Assembly: GCA_900556095.1 (NCBI GenBank)
Contig: USNU01000048.1
Location: 1 to 8,577 of the forward strand
DNA from: an uncultured Bacteroidales bacterium
GTDB lineage: Bacteria; Bacteroidota; Bacteroidia; Bacteroidales; Paludibacteraceae
Length of the DNA: 8,577 nucleotides
Direction of reading: 5' to 3'
Numbering within the stretch: position 1 is the first letter of the stretch; each line of letters opens with the position of its first letter. The position numbers were made by a program, and so were the translations under genes. The notes under the pieces were generated by a model. It did no database searches. It was not told the origin of the DNA and worked only from the letters and a program-made list of their open reading frames with translations. Shown here in pieces: positions 1 through 6,520 of this stretch.

Positions 1-1752
1 AACAAGACATTATTGCAGTATGGAGCATTATCTTCTGACTTAGCGCACCGTGCTACAAAAAATTGTGAATATATAGGTTTAACTGTGCCTTCAGAGAAGT
101 ATAGTACGCAGAATTTAACACCTTTCTACTTTGCAATAAAGAAATTGTGCAATGGCGATTTCAATCACTTATCTTTCTATCCGAAAATAATAGATAAACA
201 ATTGGAGCGAATGTATATTGATTCGCAAACAAATAGTGTCTACACCGTTAATTTTCAAATATGTCCTTTTATGTTCTTATTCAAAATCCTGCTCCTTATA
301 GGAGATATAACAAAATCATTTAAAATCTCAAAAAATGAGTTTAAGTTATTTGTCGCAACAGCCCAATCTTGGTCTGAATATTTTGAAGTTGTAGAATCTA
401 TTTTGCGATATAGAAATGATGCTGATTATCATAAACAATGCGATTTGAATAGTGGGAAGGTAAGCGACTCGCGTTATCAGGTGTTAGCACAGAACCACTC
501 TCAACTTGAGATCAATGGTAATGATATTTCTATTCGTGATAACGAAATCAGAAATGTTCGTCGCAAGGTAGCAGAATACGAATTGAGCGATAAGATACAA
601 TCGTCCAAAGATATATTTGAACCGATATTAAGTATAAAAGTAGATGCCAAGTGCGATGTCTCTTATCTCCCCTATCTGACCGCTCTCCGTACAAAACCGT
701 TTATGCTGCTGGCAGGTATCTCGGGAACGGGCAAAAGCCGTATCGTGCGTGAGATGGCGAAAGCATGCTGGGCAAGTGATGAGGAAGACTATGGCAATAA
801 CTGTCCGCGTAACTTCTGTATGGTACAGGTCAAACCAAACTGGCACGACTCATCGGAACTGATTGGTTATGTCAGCCGCATCAATGGCGAGAAATACATC
901 ATCGGACCGTTCCTGCGTTTCATCGCACAGGCTCTGAAAGAGCCGCAACGTCCGTATTTTCTCTGTTTGGACGAGATGAACCTCGCCCCTGTGGAGCAGT
1001 ATTTTGCAGAATTCCTATCAGTCATCGAGAGCCGCCAACTGCAAGATGGGCAGATTGTAACCGACCCGATTGTACCGTATGAGAATACGGAAGCCTATGG
1101 CAGCCTGATTGACCAGTTGTTCGCATCGGACGAGGAGCGCAAAGCCTACAAGACTGAAAAGATAGAAGAAGGCGGCAAGCGACTGACTATACCGCAGAAC
1201 CTGTTTGTTGTCGGTACGGTCAATATGGACGAAACTACATTCTCGTTCTCTCGCAAAGTACTTGACCGTGCGATGACGATAGAGATGAACGAGGTGAAAC
1301 TCACTACAGGTCTGAACGCCAATAGCGACAGCGAGTTGGGTTATATCAGTTCGGACTTGATTGGTCAGGCGGTTGAGGGACGCGATATATACGCCGACCA
1401 CCAACCGATGTGCGACGAGGTGATTGCTTATCTGGAGCGCGTAAACGAAGTGCTGGACGCCACACCGTTCAAGATTGCATATCGCACACGCAATGAGTTC
1501 CTGCTCTATGCTGTCAACCGTAAGACCTTTGCGCCTGAGTCCGAATTATGGCAGACATTGGACGAGATGACATCAATGAAGATTCTCTCGCGTATTGAGG
1601 GCGACACCGAGCGTTGCGAGAAACCGCTGCGCGGGCTGGAGGCGTTGCTCCGAGAGACACTCGGCGACTATGCGACAGAGAGTGTCTCGCTTCGCAAGAT
1701 AGAGGAGATGACCCGCAAACTCCAATCAGGCTACACCAGTTACTGGACGTAA
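1..1752 (+). CDS. mcrB: McrB-like AAA+ NTPase, restriction motor subunit (5' end outside window)
   Basis: Predicted NTP-driven motor of a McrBC-type or LlaJI-type restriction system; in that family the AAA+ subunit forms a ring, binds target DNA through its N-terminal domain and activates a partner nuclease. The frame is open from base 1, so the true start lies upstream. Seen directly: Walker A GISGTGKS at 715-738, Walker B FLCLDEMN at 958-981, and the McrB-type sensor region GTVNMDE at 1213-1233, followed by a conserved LDRA segment. The roughly 200 residues before the ATPase core are AT-rich at DNA level, match no family I recognise, and sit where McrB homologues carry a variable target-recognition domain. 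The stop is 11 bases before the next start, so it is co-transcribed with the Fic gene. AAA+ assignment is firm. McrB membership is supported by the sensor motif and by the nuclease two genes downstream. Whether it uses GTP or ATP cannot be read. Confidence 0.87.
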   Translation, partial: NKTLLQYGALSSDLAHRATKNCEYIGLTVPSEKYSTQNLTPFYFAIKKLCNGDFNHLSFYPKIIDKQLERMYIDSQTNSVYTVNFQICPFMFLFKILLLIGDITKSFKISKNEFKLFVATAQSWSEYFEVVESILRYRNDADYHKQCDLNSGKVSDSRYQVLAQNHSQLEINGNDISIRDNEIRNVRRKVAEYELSDKIQSSKDIFEPILSIKVDAKCDVSYLPYLTALRTKPFMLLAGISGTGKSRIVREMAKACWASDEEDYGNNCPRNFCMVQVKPNWHDSSELIGYVSRINGEKYIIGPFLRFIAQALKEPQRPYFLCLDEMNLAPVEQYFAEFLSVIESRQLQDGQIVTDPIVPYENTEAYGSLIDQLFASDEERKAYKTEKIEEGGKRLTIPQNLFVVGTVNMDETTFSFSRKVLDRAMTIEMNEVKLTTGLNANSDSELGYISSDLIGQAVEGRDIYADHQPMCDEVIAYLERVNEVLDATPFKIAYRTRNEFLLYAVNRKTFAPESELWQTLDEMTSMKILSRIEGDTERCEKPLRGLEALLRETLGDYATESVSLRKIEEMTRKLQSGYTSYWT

Positions 1753-1763
1753 AACAGAATATC

Positions 1764-2909
1764 ATGAGCGAATATATTATTCCCATATTGCCGCTTCCGT
1801 ACGACCTCGAGACAAAGGAAATTCTGAGACAAGTGAACCGCGCCAACCGCAAGTTGGCGGAACTGAAAGGCGTTGCCCTGACGATTCCCAACGAGCAGAT
1901 TCTGATTAGTTCGCTGACATTGCAAGAAGCCAAGGACAGTTCGGAGGTGGAAAACATCGTCACTACACAAGACGACTTGTATCGCGCAGAACTGAACCTG
2001 AAAGAAACGGTGATTAATGCTTCTGCCAAAGAAGTCCTGAACTACCGGCAAGCGATGCAATGTGGCTTTGCTTTGGTCAGAAAGACCAAATTGCTGACCC
2101 TCAATTATGTGAAACGGATTCAGGAAGAACTGGAAAGCAACAAAAGCGGATTCCGTGCTAGTCCGGGTACTACACTGCAGAATCAGCATAAAGAGATTGT
2201 ATATACCCCTCCACAAAGCAAAGTGCTGATAGAGCAATTGATGCATAATTTGGAGCAGTATATCAATGACCAGGATATGCAGGATATTGATCCGTTAATC
2301 AAGATGGCTGTCATCCACCATCAGTTTGAAAGTATCCATCCATTCTATGACGGAAACGGACGAACCGGGCGTATTATTTCTATTTTGTATCTCGTTATCA
2401 ACAATCTGCTGGATCTGCCCATTTTATATTTGAGCAGATACATCACGCATAACAAAGGAGAGTATTATCGTCTGATTCAAGCAGTAAGAGATGCGGGAGA
2501 AAACAATCAGAAGGAATGGGAACAATGGATATTGTTTATGCTGAAAGGTGTGGAAGTTACTGCGGAGGAGACGATTCGGTTAATCAAAGGAATATCCCAT
2601 TTGATGGCGGAATACAAGAGTGTCCTCCGTCCGTTGTTTGGCAGGCAATACAAGCATGAACTGCTGAATAACCTGTTCTACCACCCTTATACCAAGATAG
2701 AATTTATACAGCAAGACTTGCTGATTCAGAGAAAAACGGCTACCAAATACCTGGACATGATAGTGGAAACCGGTTTGCTGAAGAAAGTAAAAATCAAACA
2801 TACCAACTATTATATGAATGTACGCTTGATTGAATTGTTCATGAACCACCAGTTACCAATGGCGGATAAAAACGTGGAAATGATAGAGTCGGTTTCACTT
2901 GTCAAATAA
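1764..2909 (+). CDS. fic: Class II Fic family protein (predicted AMP-transferase) with C-terminal winged helix
   Basis: Fic proteins transfer AMP, or another phosphate-containing group, from a nucleotide to a hydroxyl side chain of a target protein. The 381-residue product has the full catalytic motif HPFYDGNGRTGR at residues 192-203: catalytic His192, metal-binding Asp196 and the GNGR anion loop. The inhibitory-helix motif [S/T]xxxE[G/N] appears as SSEVEN at residues 59-64, N-terminal to the Fic core, which defines class II; Glu63 would block ATP gamma-phosphate binding until relieved. Residues about 299-356 look like a winged helix. The start is ATG 1764 because upstream in-frame codons overlap the mcrB coding region. 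It lies 11 bases after mcrB and is followed by the hairpin array before the nuclease gene. All catalytic residues are present, so it is likely active. Its target is unknown. It may be a toxin-like effector, a regulator of the restriction proteins, or a passenger. Confidence 0.92.
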   Translation: MSEYIIPILPLPYDLETKEILRQVNRANRKLAELKGVALTIPNEQILISSLTLQEAKDSSEVENIVTTQDDLYRAELNLKETVINASAKEVLNYRQAMQCGFALVRKTKLLTLNYVKRIQEELESNKSGFRASPGTTLQNQHKEIVYTPPQSKVLIEQLMHNLEQYINDQDMQDIDPLIKMAVIHHQFESIHPFYDGNGRTGRIISILYLVINNLLDLPILYLSRYITHNKGEYYRLIQAVRDAGENNQKEWEQWILFMLKGVEVTAEETIRLIKGISHLMAEYKSVLRPLFGRQYKHELLNNLFYHPYTKIEFIQQDLLIQRKTATKYLDMIVETGLLKKVKIKHTNYYMNVRLIELFMNHQLPMADKNVEMIESVSLVK

Positions 2910-2910
2910 A

Positions 2911-3022
2911 TGTACCCGAAATCGCCTTTTCGGGTACACAAGCAGACGGGAATGTACCCGAAATCGCTTTTTCGGGTACACAAGCAGATGGAAATGTACC
3001 CAAAATTGCCTTTCTGGGTACA
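2911..3022. repeat. Three tandem 42-bp repeats, each containing a 28-nt hairpin
   Basis: Hairpins at 2911-2938, 2953-2980 and 2995-3022 are spaced exactly 42 bases apart by two near-identical 14-base linkers (CAAGCAGACGGGAA and CAAGCAGATGGAAA). Copies 1 and 2 have a perfect 11-bp stem, TGTACCCGAAA with TTTCGGGTACA, around a 6-base loop. Copy 3 changes the G of the left arm to A and the paired C of the right arm to T, keeping the pair. It sits between the Fic stop and the nuclease start in the same operon. No T tract follows, so these are not classical terminators. Confidence 0.9.
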
Positions 3023-3102
3023 CAACATGTTACAAAATCGGGCAAAATGTAACATATCATCGCAACGTGTTATATAATTTAAAAAGATGTAACATATAAT
3101 AC
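3023..3102. repeat. Two degenerate 40-bp repeats with a second hairpin type
   Basis: Two units starting with CAAC at 3023 and 3063 are about 70% identical. Unit 1 has the inverted repeat ATGTTACA (3027-3034) with TGTAACAT (3048-3055). Unit 2 has GTGTTATAT opposite ATGTAACAT (3087-3095) with mismatches. The array ends immediately before the nuclease ATG at 3104, so the second hairpin would occupy the ribosome-entry region of that gene. The sequence differs from the 42-bp family, although both share a CAA at the unit junction. Confidence 0.7.
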
Positions 3103-3103
3103 A

Positions 3104-5305
3104 ATGGACATACTCCGCATTACACATAGTGATTTCACGCTCACATTCGAGTGCAACAACTTGCAGAAGATTTGGGAGAAAGGTTGTCTCAGACTCGGGG
3201 GTGCGCATCATCTGACCTCAACTTACACGTGGTCGGATGATTGTGTGGTAGAGCGGATGGACGAGACGGAAAGGCATACCGGCGAACTGGTATATGGTGC
3301 TGCGAACAGTAATGCCTACTTCTTTGAGCAGACCGATTATAGCGTGTGGATTGATTTCAAAGAGGGAACCACGCAGGCTGCCATAGACACTCCTCAAAGC
3401 GATGTGAACGAGCGTTTCCTGTGGAAACGCGACAAACGCGTATTGACCGGATTTATCAACTATGGCAACGAGATAGGGCGTGCGGATTTTCCGCTTACCT
3501 ACACACGCAACGGCGAACAGAAACATTTTGTTTTCTCTTATGACGTGCTGTCAGCCAAACTGGATTACCACCACGATTGGAAAATCATCTTGCACGACAT
3601 TGAGACCGAATACAGGATGCTGTCGCTGGACTATCTGCGCAAGACGTATCATGGCATATCCGAAGGTGAGGGAGAGACGTTTGACCTGATATGGTGGAAC
3701 ATATTCCACTCTCTCCAAGATGCCTATATCCGTGCCTGTAAAAACATCATCGAGTGTCCGCGCCATCGTCTGCGTGCCGTCAATGCCTACAAACGTGCCG
3801 ACAGGATACGCCGGTTCACGCCTTTGTTGGAACAGCAGTTTGCAGAGCACCGCACAGAGGAGCAGCGGCTCTATTATGTGGAAGAGCAACAGACTTCTCA
3901 GAATACTTTGGAGAACCGTTTTCTCAAATACACACTCGGCATTATTGAAAAGCGGTACCGTTCGTTGGCTGACAGGATACTGTCCAATCCTGCATACAGG
4001 ATTGCAGACAGCGAGAAAGAACGGATACGGCAGACACGCGATGAGTTGCTGCGCTTGTTGCGCAATCCGTTCTTCCGTACCATCGGCAAGTTCGAGGGAC
4101 TGAAACAGGAATCACTGGTCCTCCAACGCGATGTGAACTACTCCAAGGTATTCCGTACTTATATTATCCTGCGCAAGTCGTTCAACCTCAACGACGGATT
4201 GTACCGCATGGAAACGAAAGATATTGCCACACTCTATGAGATATGGTGCTTTATCCAAGTGGAGAAAGTGGTCAAAGAATTGTTCCAAGAGGTGCATAAG
4301 GAAGATATTCTGGTAGAGCATCCGAGCCGTCCTGAGATGCACGGATTGTTCACCCGTGATTTGAAGCGGGGCGAACAATCCAAGATAGTATTCAAACAGG
4401 GAGACATCACACTTGCCGAATTGTTCTACAATCCGCAGCACGGTGAGAATGTAAACGGCGTAAAAGGCATTCACGGTTTGCAAACTTGCACCGTGCCGCA
4501 GCGTCCGGATATCGTGCTGCAATTGACCAAAGACGACGTGCAGCGCGGAATGCACATGACCTATCTGTTCGATGCCAAATACCGCGTGGAGATAGTGGAT
4601 ACAGGTGGCGGGAAGCGGGAGATGCCACCGCAGGACGCCATCAACCAGATGCACCGTTACCGCGATGCCATTTATTACAGCCGGTCAGAGGACGGACTCA
4701 AAAAAGAAGTGCTGGGCGGATATATTCTCTTCCCTGGTAATATGTCCGACAGAGATATTTACCATAAATCGGTGGACGAGGTGAATATAGGGGCATTCCC
4801 TATGTTACCGGGCGATGAGGCACACCAAATGTTGCAGGATTTCATCTCTGACCTGATACGGAAGAATGCCACGCAGATTATCGAACAGGTCATCCCGCAA
4901 AAGGGTACTTTCGTGGAAGTAGGTAACAGAGTGCTGATGGGGTTGGTGAAACAGAGTGCCAGAAAAGGATATTTTGAGGCATTTGAAGACGGCACGGCAG
5001 AGTTATATTACACAGGGGCGCATTTCCCGACATCCGTTTCGCTGCACGACCTGCATTTCTTTATGCCGATTATCAAGGGGAAAGGCATTCGCGATGTGTA
5101 TGAGGTTACCAAAGTACGCACCATCACAAGCCGTGAGGCACATCAGGTATCCACCGACCCTGACGATGATATGCGCTTGGCGTTTACGTTGAAATTCCAT
5201 CACCGTCATTTTGACTGGTTCCGTAAGATAGATATGCAATCCGCCAAGTTGTATAGTTTTATTGATACCACTTTTGCAGAGTTGGAAAACTATTTGATTG
5301 ACTGA
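3104..5305 (+). CDS. DUF2357 / PD-(D/E)XK family restriction nuclease, McrC-like partner
   Basis: Predicted DNA-cleaving subunit working with the McrB-like motor. The 733-residue product has an N-terminal beta-rich region, then a helical segment with the signature ENRFLKY at residues 270-276 that I associate with DUF2357 proteins. A nuclease core follows: PD at 468-469, DAK at 490-492, and a following helix with Q515, H517, Y519 and R520. This is the D...DxK arrangement of the PD-(D/E)XK fold (DUF524, PDDEXK_7 type). Residues about 599-733 form an extra C-terminal domain, rich in beta-like stretches, that may read DNA. ATG 3104 follows the hairpin array directly, with no clear ribosome binding site. 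The stop is two bases before vsr, so these two genes are translationally linked. Nuclease assignment is strong. Its partnership with mcrB rests on gene order and on known pairings. Confidence 0.85.
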   Translation: MDILRITHSDFTLTFECNNLQKIWEKGCLRLGGAHHLTSTYTWSDDCVVERMDETERHTGELVYGAANSNAYFFEQTDYSVWIDFKEGTTQAAIDTPQSDVNERFLWKRDKRVLTGFINYGNEIGRADFPLTYTRNGEQKHFVFSYDVLSAKLDYHHDWKIILHDIETEYRMLSLDYLRKTYHGISEGEGETFDLIWWNIFHSLQDAYIRACKNIIECPRHRLRAVNAYKRADRIRRFTPLLEQQFAEHRTEEQRLYYVEEQQTSQNTLENRFLKYTLGIIEKRYRSLADRILSNPAYRIADSEKERIRQTRDELLRLLRNPFFRTIGKFEGLKQESLVLQRDVNYSKVFRTYIILRKSFNLNDGLYRMETKDIATLYEIWCFIQVEKVVKELFQEVHKEDILVEHPSRPEMHGLFTRDLKRGEQSKIVFKQGDITLAELFYNPQHGENVNGVKGIHGLQTCTVPQRPDIVLQLTKDDVQRGMHMTYLFDAKYRVEIVDTGGGKREMPPQDAINQMHRYRDAIYYSRSEDGLKKEVLGGYILFPGNMSDRDIYHKSVDEVNIGAFPMLPGDEAHQMLQDFISDLIRKNATQIIEQVIPQKGTFVEVGNRVLMGLVKQSARKGYFEAFEDGTAELYYTGAHFPTSVSLHDLHFFMPIIKGKGIRDVYEVTKVRTITSREAHQVSTDPDDDMRLAFTLKFHHRHFDWFRKIDMQSAKLYSFIDTTFAELENYLID

Positions 5306-5307
5306 CT

Positions 5308-5763
5308 ATGCCCGATATTCTGACACCACAACAACGCCACCGCTGTATGTCGCATATACGCAGCAAGGGGACAAAGCCGGAGATGGCGGTGCGGAAATGG
5401 CTGTGGACACACGGATACAGGTACAGGCTGAATGTCAAGAGTGTGCCGGGTAAGCCGGATATCGTGATGCGTAAGTACAGAACGGCGATATTCGTCAACG
5501 GCTGTTTCTGGCACGGACACGAGGGGTGCAGGCTGTTTGTACTGCCGAAAACAAACACGGCGTTCTGGCAGGCAAAGATTGACCGTAATCGTGAACGGGA
5601 CCGGCGGAACGAAGAAATGCTCCGCGCCAACGGCTGGCAAGTGATTACATTGTGGGCGTGCAACCTGACCCAAAACCGACTCGAATCAACAATGCAGCAA
5701 GTTGCCGTTGCGCTGAACCATAATTTGTTAATGATAATGGGACACCATGTCTGCCGTTCCTGA
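5308..5763 (+). CDS. vsr: Very short patch repair (Vsr) endonuclease
   Basis: Vsr nicks next to T:G mismatches produced when 5-methylcytosine deaminates, starting repair back to C:G. The 151-residue length is normal for the family. The family core is intact: KGTKPEMAVRKWLW at residues 20-33, the catalytic Asp51 in PGKPDIV, GCFWHGH at 65-71 containing His69, the wedge aromatics Phe67, Trp68 and Trp87, RNRERDRRNEEML at 93-105, and GWQVITLW at 109-116. Likely structural zinc ligands are Cys66, His71, Cys74 and Cys118; the last two are shifted by one relative to my memory of the E. coli enzyme. Position 64 is Asn where I recall His in E. coli. ATG 5308 comes two bases after the nuclease stop. Family members usually sit beside a cytosine-C5 methyltransferase; none is seen here. 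Confidence 0.95.
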   Translation: MPDILTPQQRHRCMSHIRSKGTKPEMAVRKWLWTHGYRYRLNVKSVPGKPDIVMRKYRTAIFVNGCFWHGHEGCRLFVLPKTNTAFWQAKIDRNRERDRRNEEMLRANGWQVITLWACNLTQNRLESTMQQVAVALNHNLLMIMGHHVCRS

Positions 5764-6094
5764 AATAGGACGTCATTCATTGCCCCCCGTTTCTGGCGAA
5801 TGTCCTCCTTTTCCTGCGCCTACTCATTACCGTTCAGCCCCCAAGCAGTATACCAACGAATGTTTGCTATGTTATCTACATCCCGGTCCTTGCCACACAA
5901 ATCCCGGTCCTTGCCACACAACGGGATTGATAAGAATCTAATGCCGCTCTCCAATTCATAGCACTATTATTTCGCTTTTTATTCCATTGGGATATGTATA
6001 GTATCAATGGGATTCCTGTATTTTATCCATAATTTTCTCTAAATTGTTGCATATTATTGCCTATATGACAAGGTAATATCGGATTTTGCTATAA
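5764..6094. other. AT-rich intergenic stretch without a convincing gene
   Basis: No reading frame here resembles a known protein. It holds the 21-bp tandem duplication described separately and, from about 5930, strongly AT-rich DNA containing two loosely similar TTGGGAT / ATGGGAT words 21 bases apart (around 5986 and 6007). I see no clear terminator for the restriction operon and no good TAnnTTTG promoter. It is probably the right flank of the acquired island. Confidence 0.6.
5880..5921. repeat. Perfect 2 x 21-bp tandem duplication
   Basis: A 21-base unit beginning ATCCCGGTCCTTGCC is repeated exactly, at 5880-5900 and 5901-5921. The word CGGGATT at 5922-5928 then complements AATCCCG at 5900-5906, so the second copy could form a 7-bp stem with a 15-base loop. 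It lies about 120 bases after vsr in noncoding DNA. Confidence 0.95.
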
Positions 6095-6283
6095 AAATGT
6101 ATTCAAAAATGCACATCTTATGCCCTCAACGGACAATGCTATGGCACGATGCCTCTCGGAGCCGCCACCAACGGAGTGTTGTACTACCGGCCGCTATCTA
6201 CCGCCTCGTTGCCGTCGGGTATGTATGTAGCCCTCCTTCGTGCGGATAACTATACTGCTAAAGTCAAACTGATTGTACGGTAA
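6095..6283 (+). pseudogene. 3' remnant of a T9SS-exported protein gene (C-terminal sorting domain only)
   Basis: The frame is open from 6095 and closed by TAA at 6281-6283. From about 6119 it reads YALNGQCYG, then LPSGMYVALLRADN and finally VKLIVR at the stop. This is the pattern of the last half of a type A T9SS sorting domain: a 'LNG' turn, an 'LPSGMY' strand entry, and a basic valine/isoleucine-rich terminal strand. The domain targets proteins across the outer membrane through the type IX secretion system. Only about 55 residues remain, and no passenger domain, signal peptide or start precedes them. Base composition changes from AT-rich to mixed at about 6120, marking the break. A terminator follows 25 bases after the stop, as expected for a formerly intact gene. 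The specific parent protein cannot be named. Confidence 0.72.
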
Positions 6284-6308
6284 AAAAAGATGTGTGATTG
6301 ATTTTGCA

Positions 6309-6349
6309 GACACGGAACGGAAACTCTATTTCTGTTTCGTGTCTTTTTT
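6309..6349 (+). terminator. Rho-independent terminator after the T9SS gene remnant
   Basis: A 15-bp stem (6309-6323 with 6329-6343, two G-U pairs) encloses the 5-base loop CTCTA and is followed by six Ts at 6344-6349. It is placed correctly to end transcription of the truncated gene and to insulate the downstream fic gene. Confidence 0.9.
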
Positions 6350-6369
6350 ATGCCCAATCGTTTTGAGTG
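6350..6369 (+). repeat. Direct repeat flanking the second fic gene, left copy
   Basis: ATGCCCAATCGTTTTGAGTG starts immediately after the terminator T tract. The same word with one extra T recurs at 7408-7428, five bases after the stop of the second fic gene. The two copies bracket 1,038 bases containing only that gene and its promoter. Confidence 0.85.
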
Positions 6370-6443
6370 AGAGATCTTGTTGTCTTTGGCGTTGTGTAAG
6401 TGGGGAGGAAAATAACTGTTTTTGCATTTTTAACGGGCAAAAC

Positions 6444-6459
6444 TTGCCGATATCGGCAA
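6444..6459. promoter_or_regulatory. Perfect 16-bp palindrome, candidate operator
   Basis: TTGCCGATATCGGCAA is its own reverse complement and covers the -33 element and part of the spacer of the promoter. Further half-sites lie nearby: GGCAA at 6436-6440, and TTGCCG (6496-6501) facing CGGGGCA (6505-6511) in the leader. The likeliest binder is the helix-turn-helix domain of the gene it controls; this is inferred from position only. Confidence 0.7.
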
Positions 6460-6474
6460 AAAGTGGTATCTTTG
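6444..6474 (+). promoter_or_regulatory. Bacteroidota-type promoter of the HTH-Fic gene
   Basis: The -7 element TATCTTTG at 6467-6474 fits TAnnTTTG exactly. The -33 element is CTTGC around 6443-6447, with a usual gap of about 19-20 bases. Transcription would start near 6480 and give a leader of about 40 bases before ATG 6521. Confidence 0.75.
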
Positions 6475-6520
6475 TAGCCGAATTTGAAAATATATTTGCC
6501 GTTACGGGGCATTATAAGTC

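Noticed and set aside
1614..1763. Upstream extension of the Fic protein
   Set aside because: It lies out of frame inside the mcrB coding sequence, and the extra residues resemble no Fic sequence; ATG 1764 gives a normal N-terminus.
2899..3099. 66-residue plus-strand protein with a 14-residue repeat, and a minus-strand frame (2810-3211) with a similar repeat
   Set aside because: Both exist because the unit is 42 bases (divisible by three) and palindromic, so either strand reads similar CTR...FGY peptides. No promoter or family match; the minus frame also runs through the fic and nuclease coding regions.
2911..3100. CRISPR array
   Set aside because: The repeated units are hairpins with near-identical 14-base linkers, not constant repeats with variable spacers, and no cas genes are present.
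5747..5941. 64-residue frame overlapping the end of vsr
   Set aside because: No recognisable domain; proline/cysteine-rich composition and the HTNPGPC-type repeat come from the 21-bp duplication. It could only be rescued by conservation in relatives.
6120..6130. Third copy of the ATGCCC direct repeat at the T9SS remnant junction
   Set aside because: Only six bases agree, which is expected by chance.
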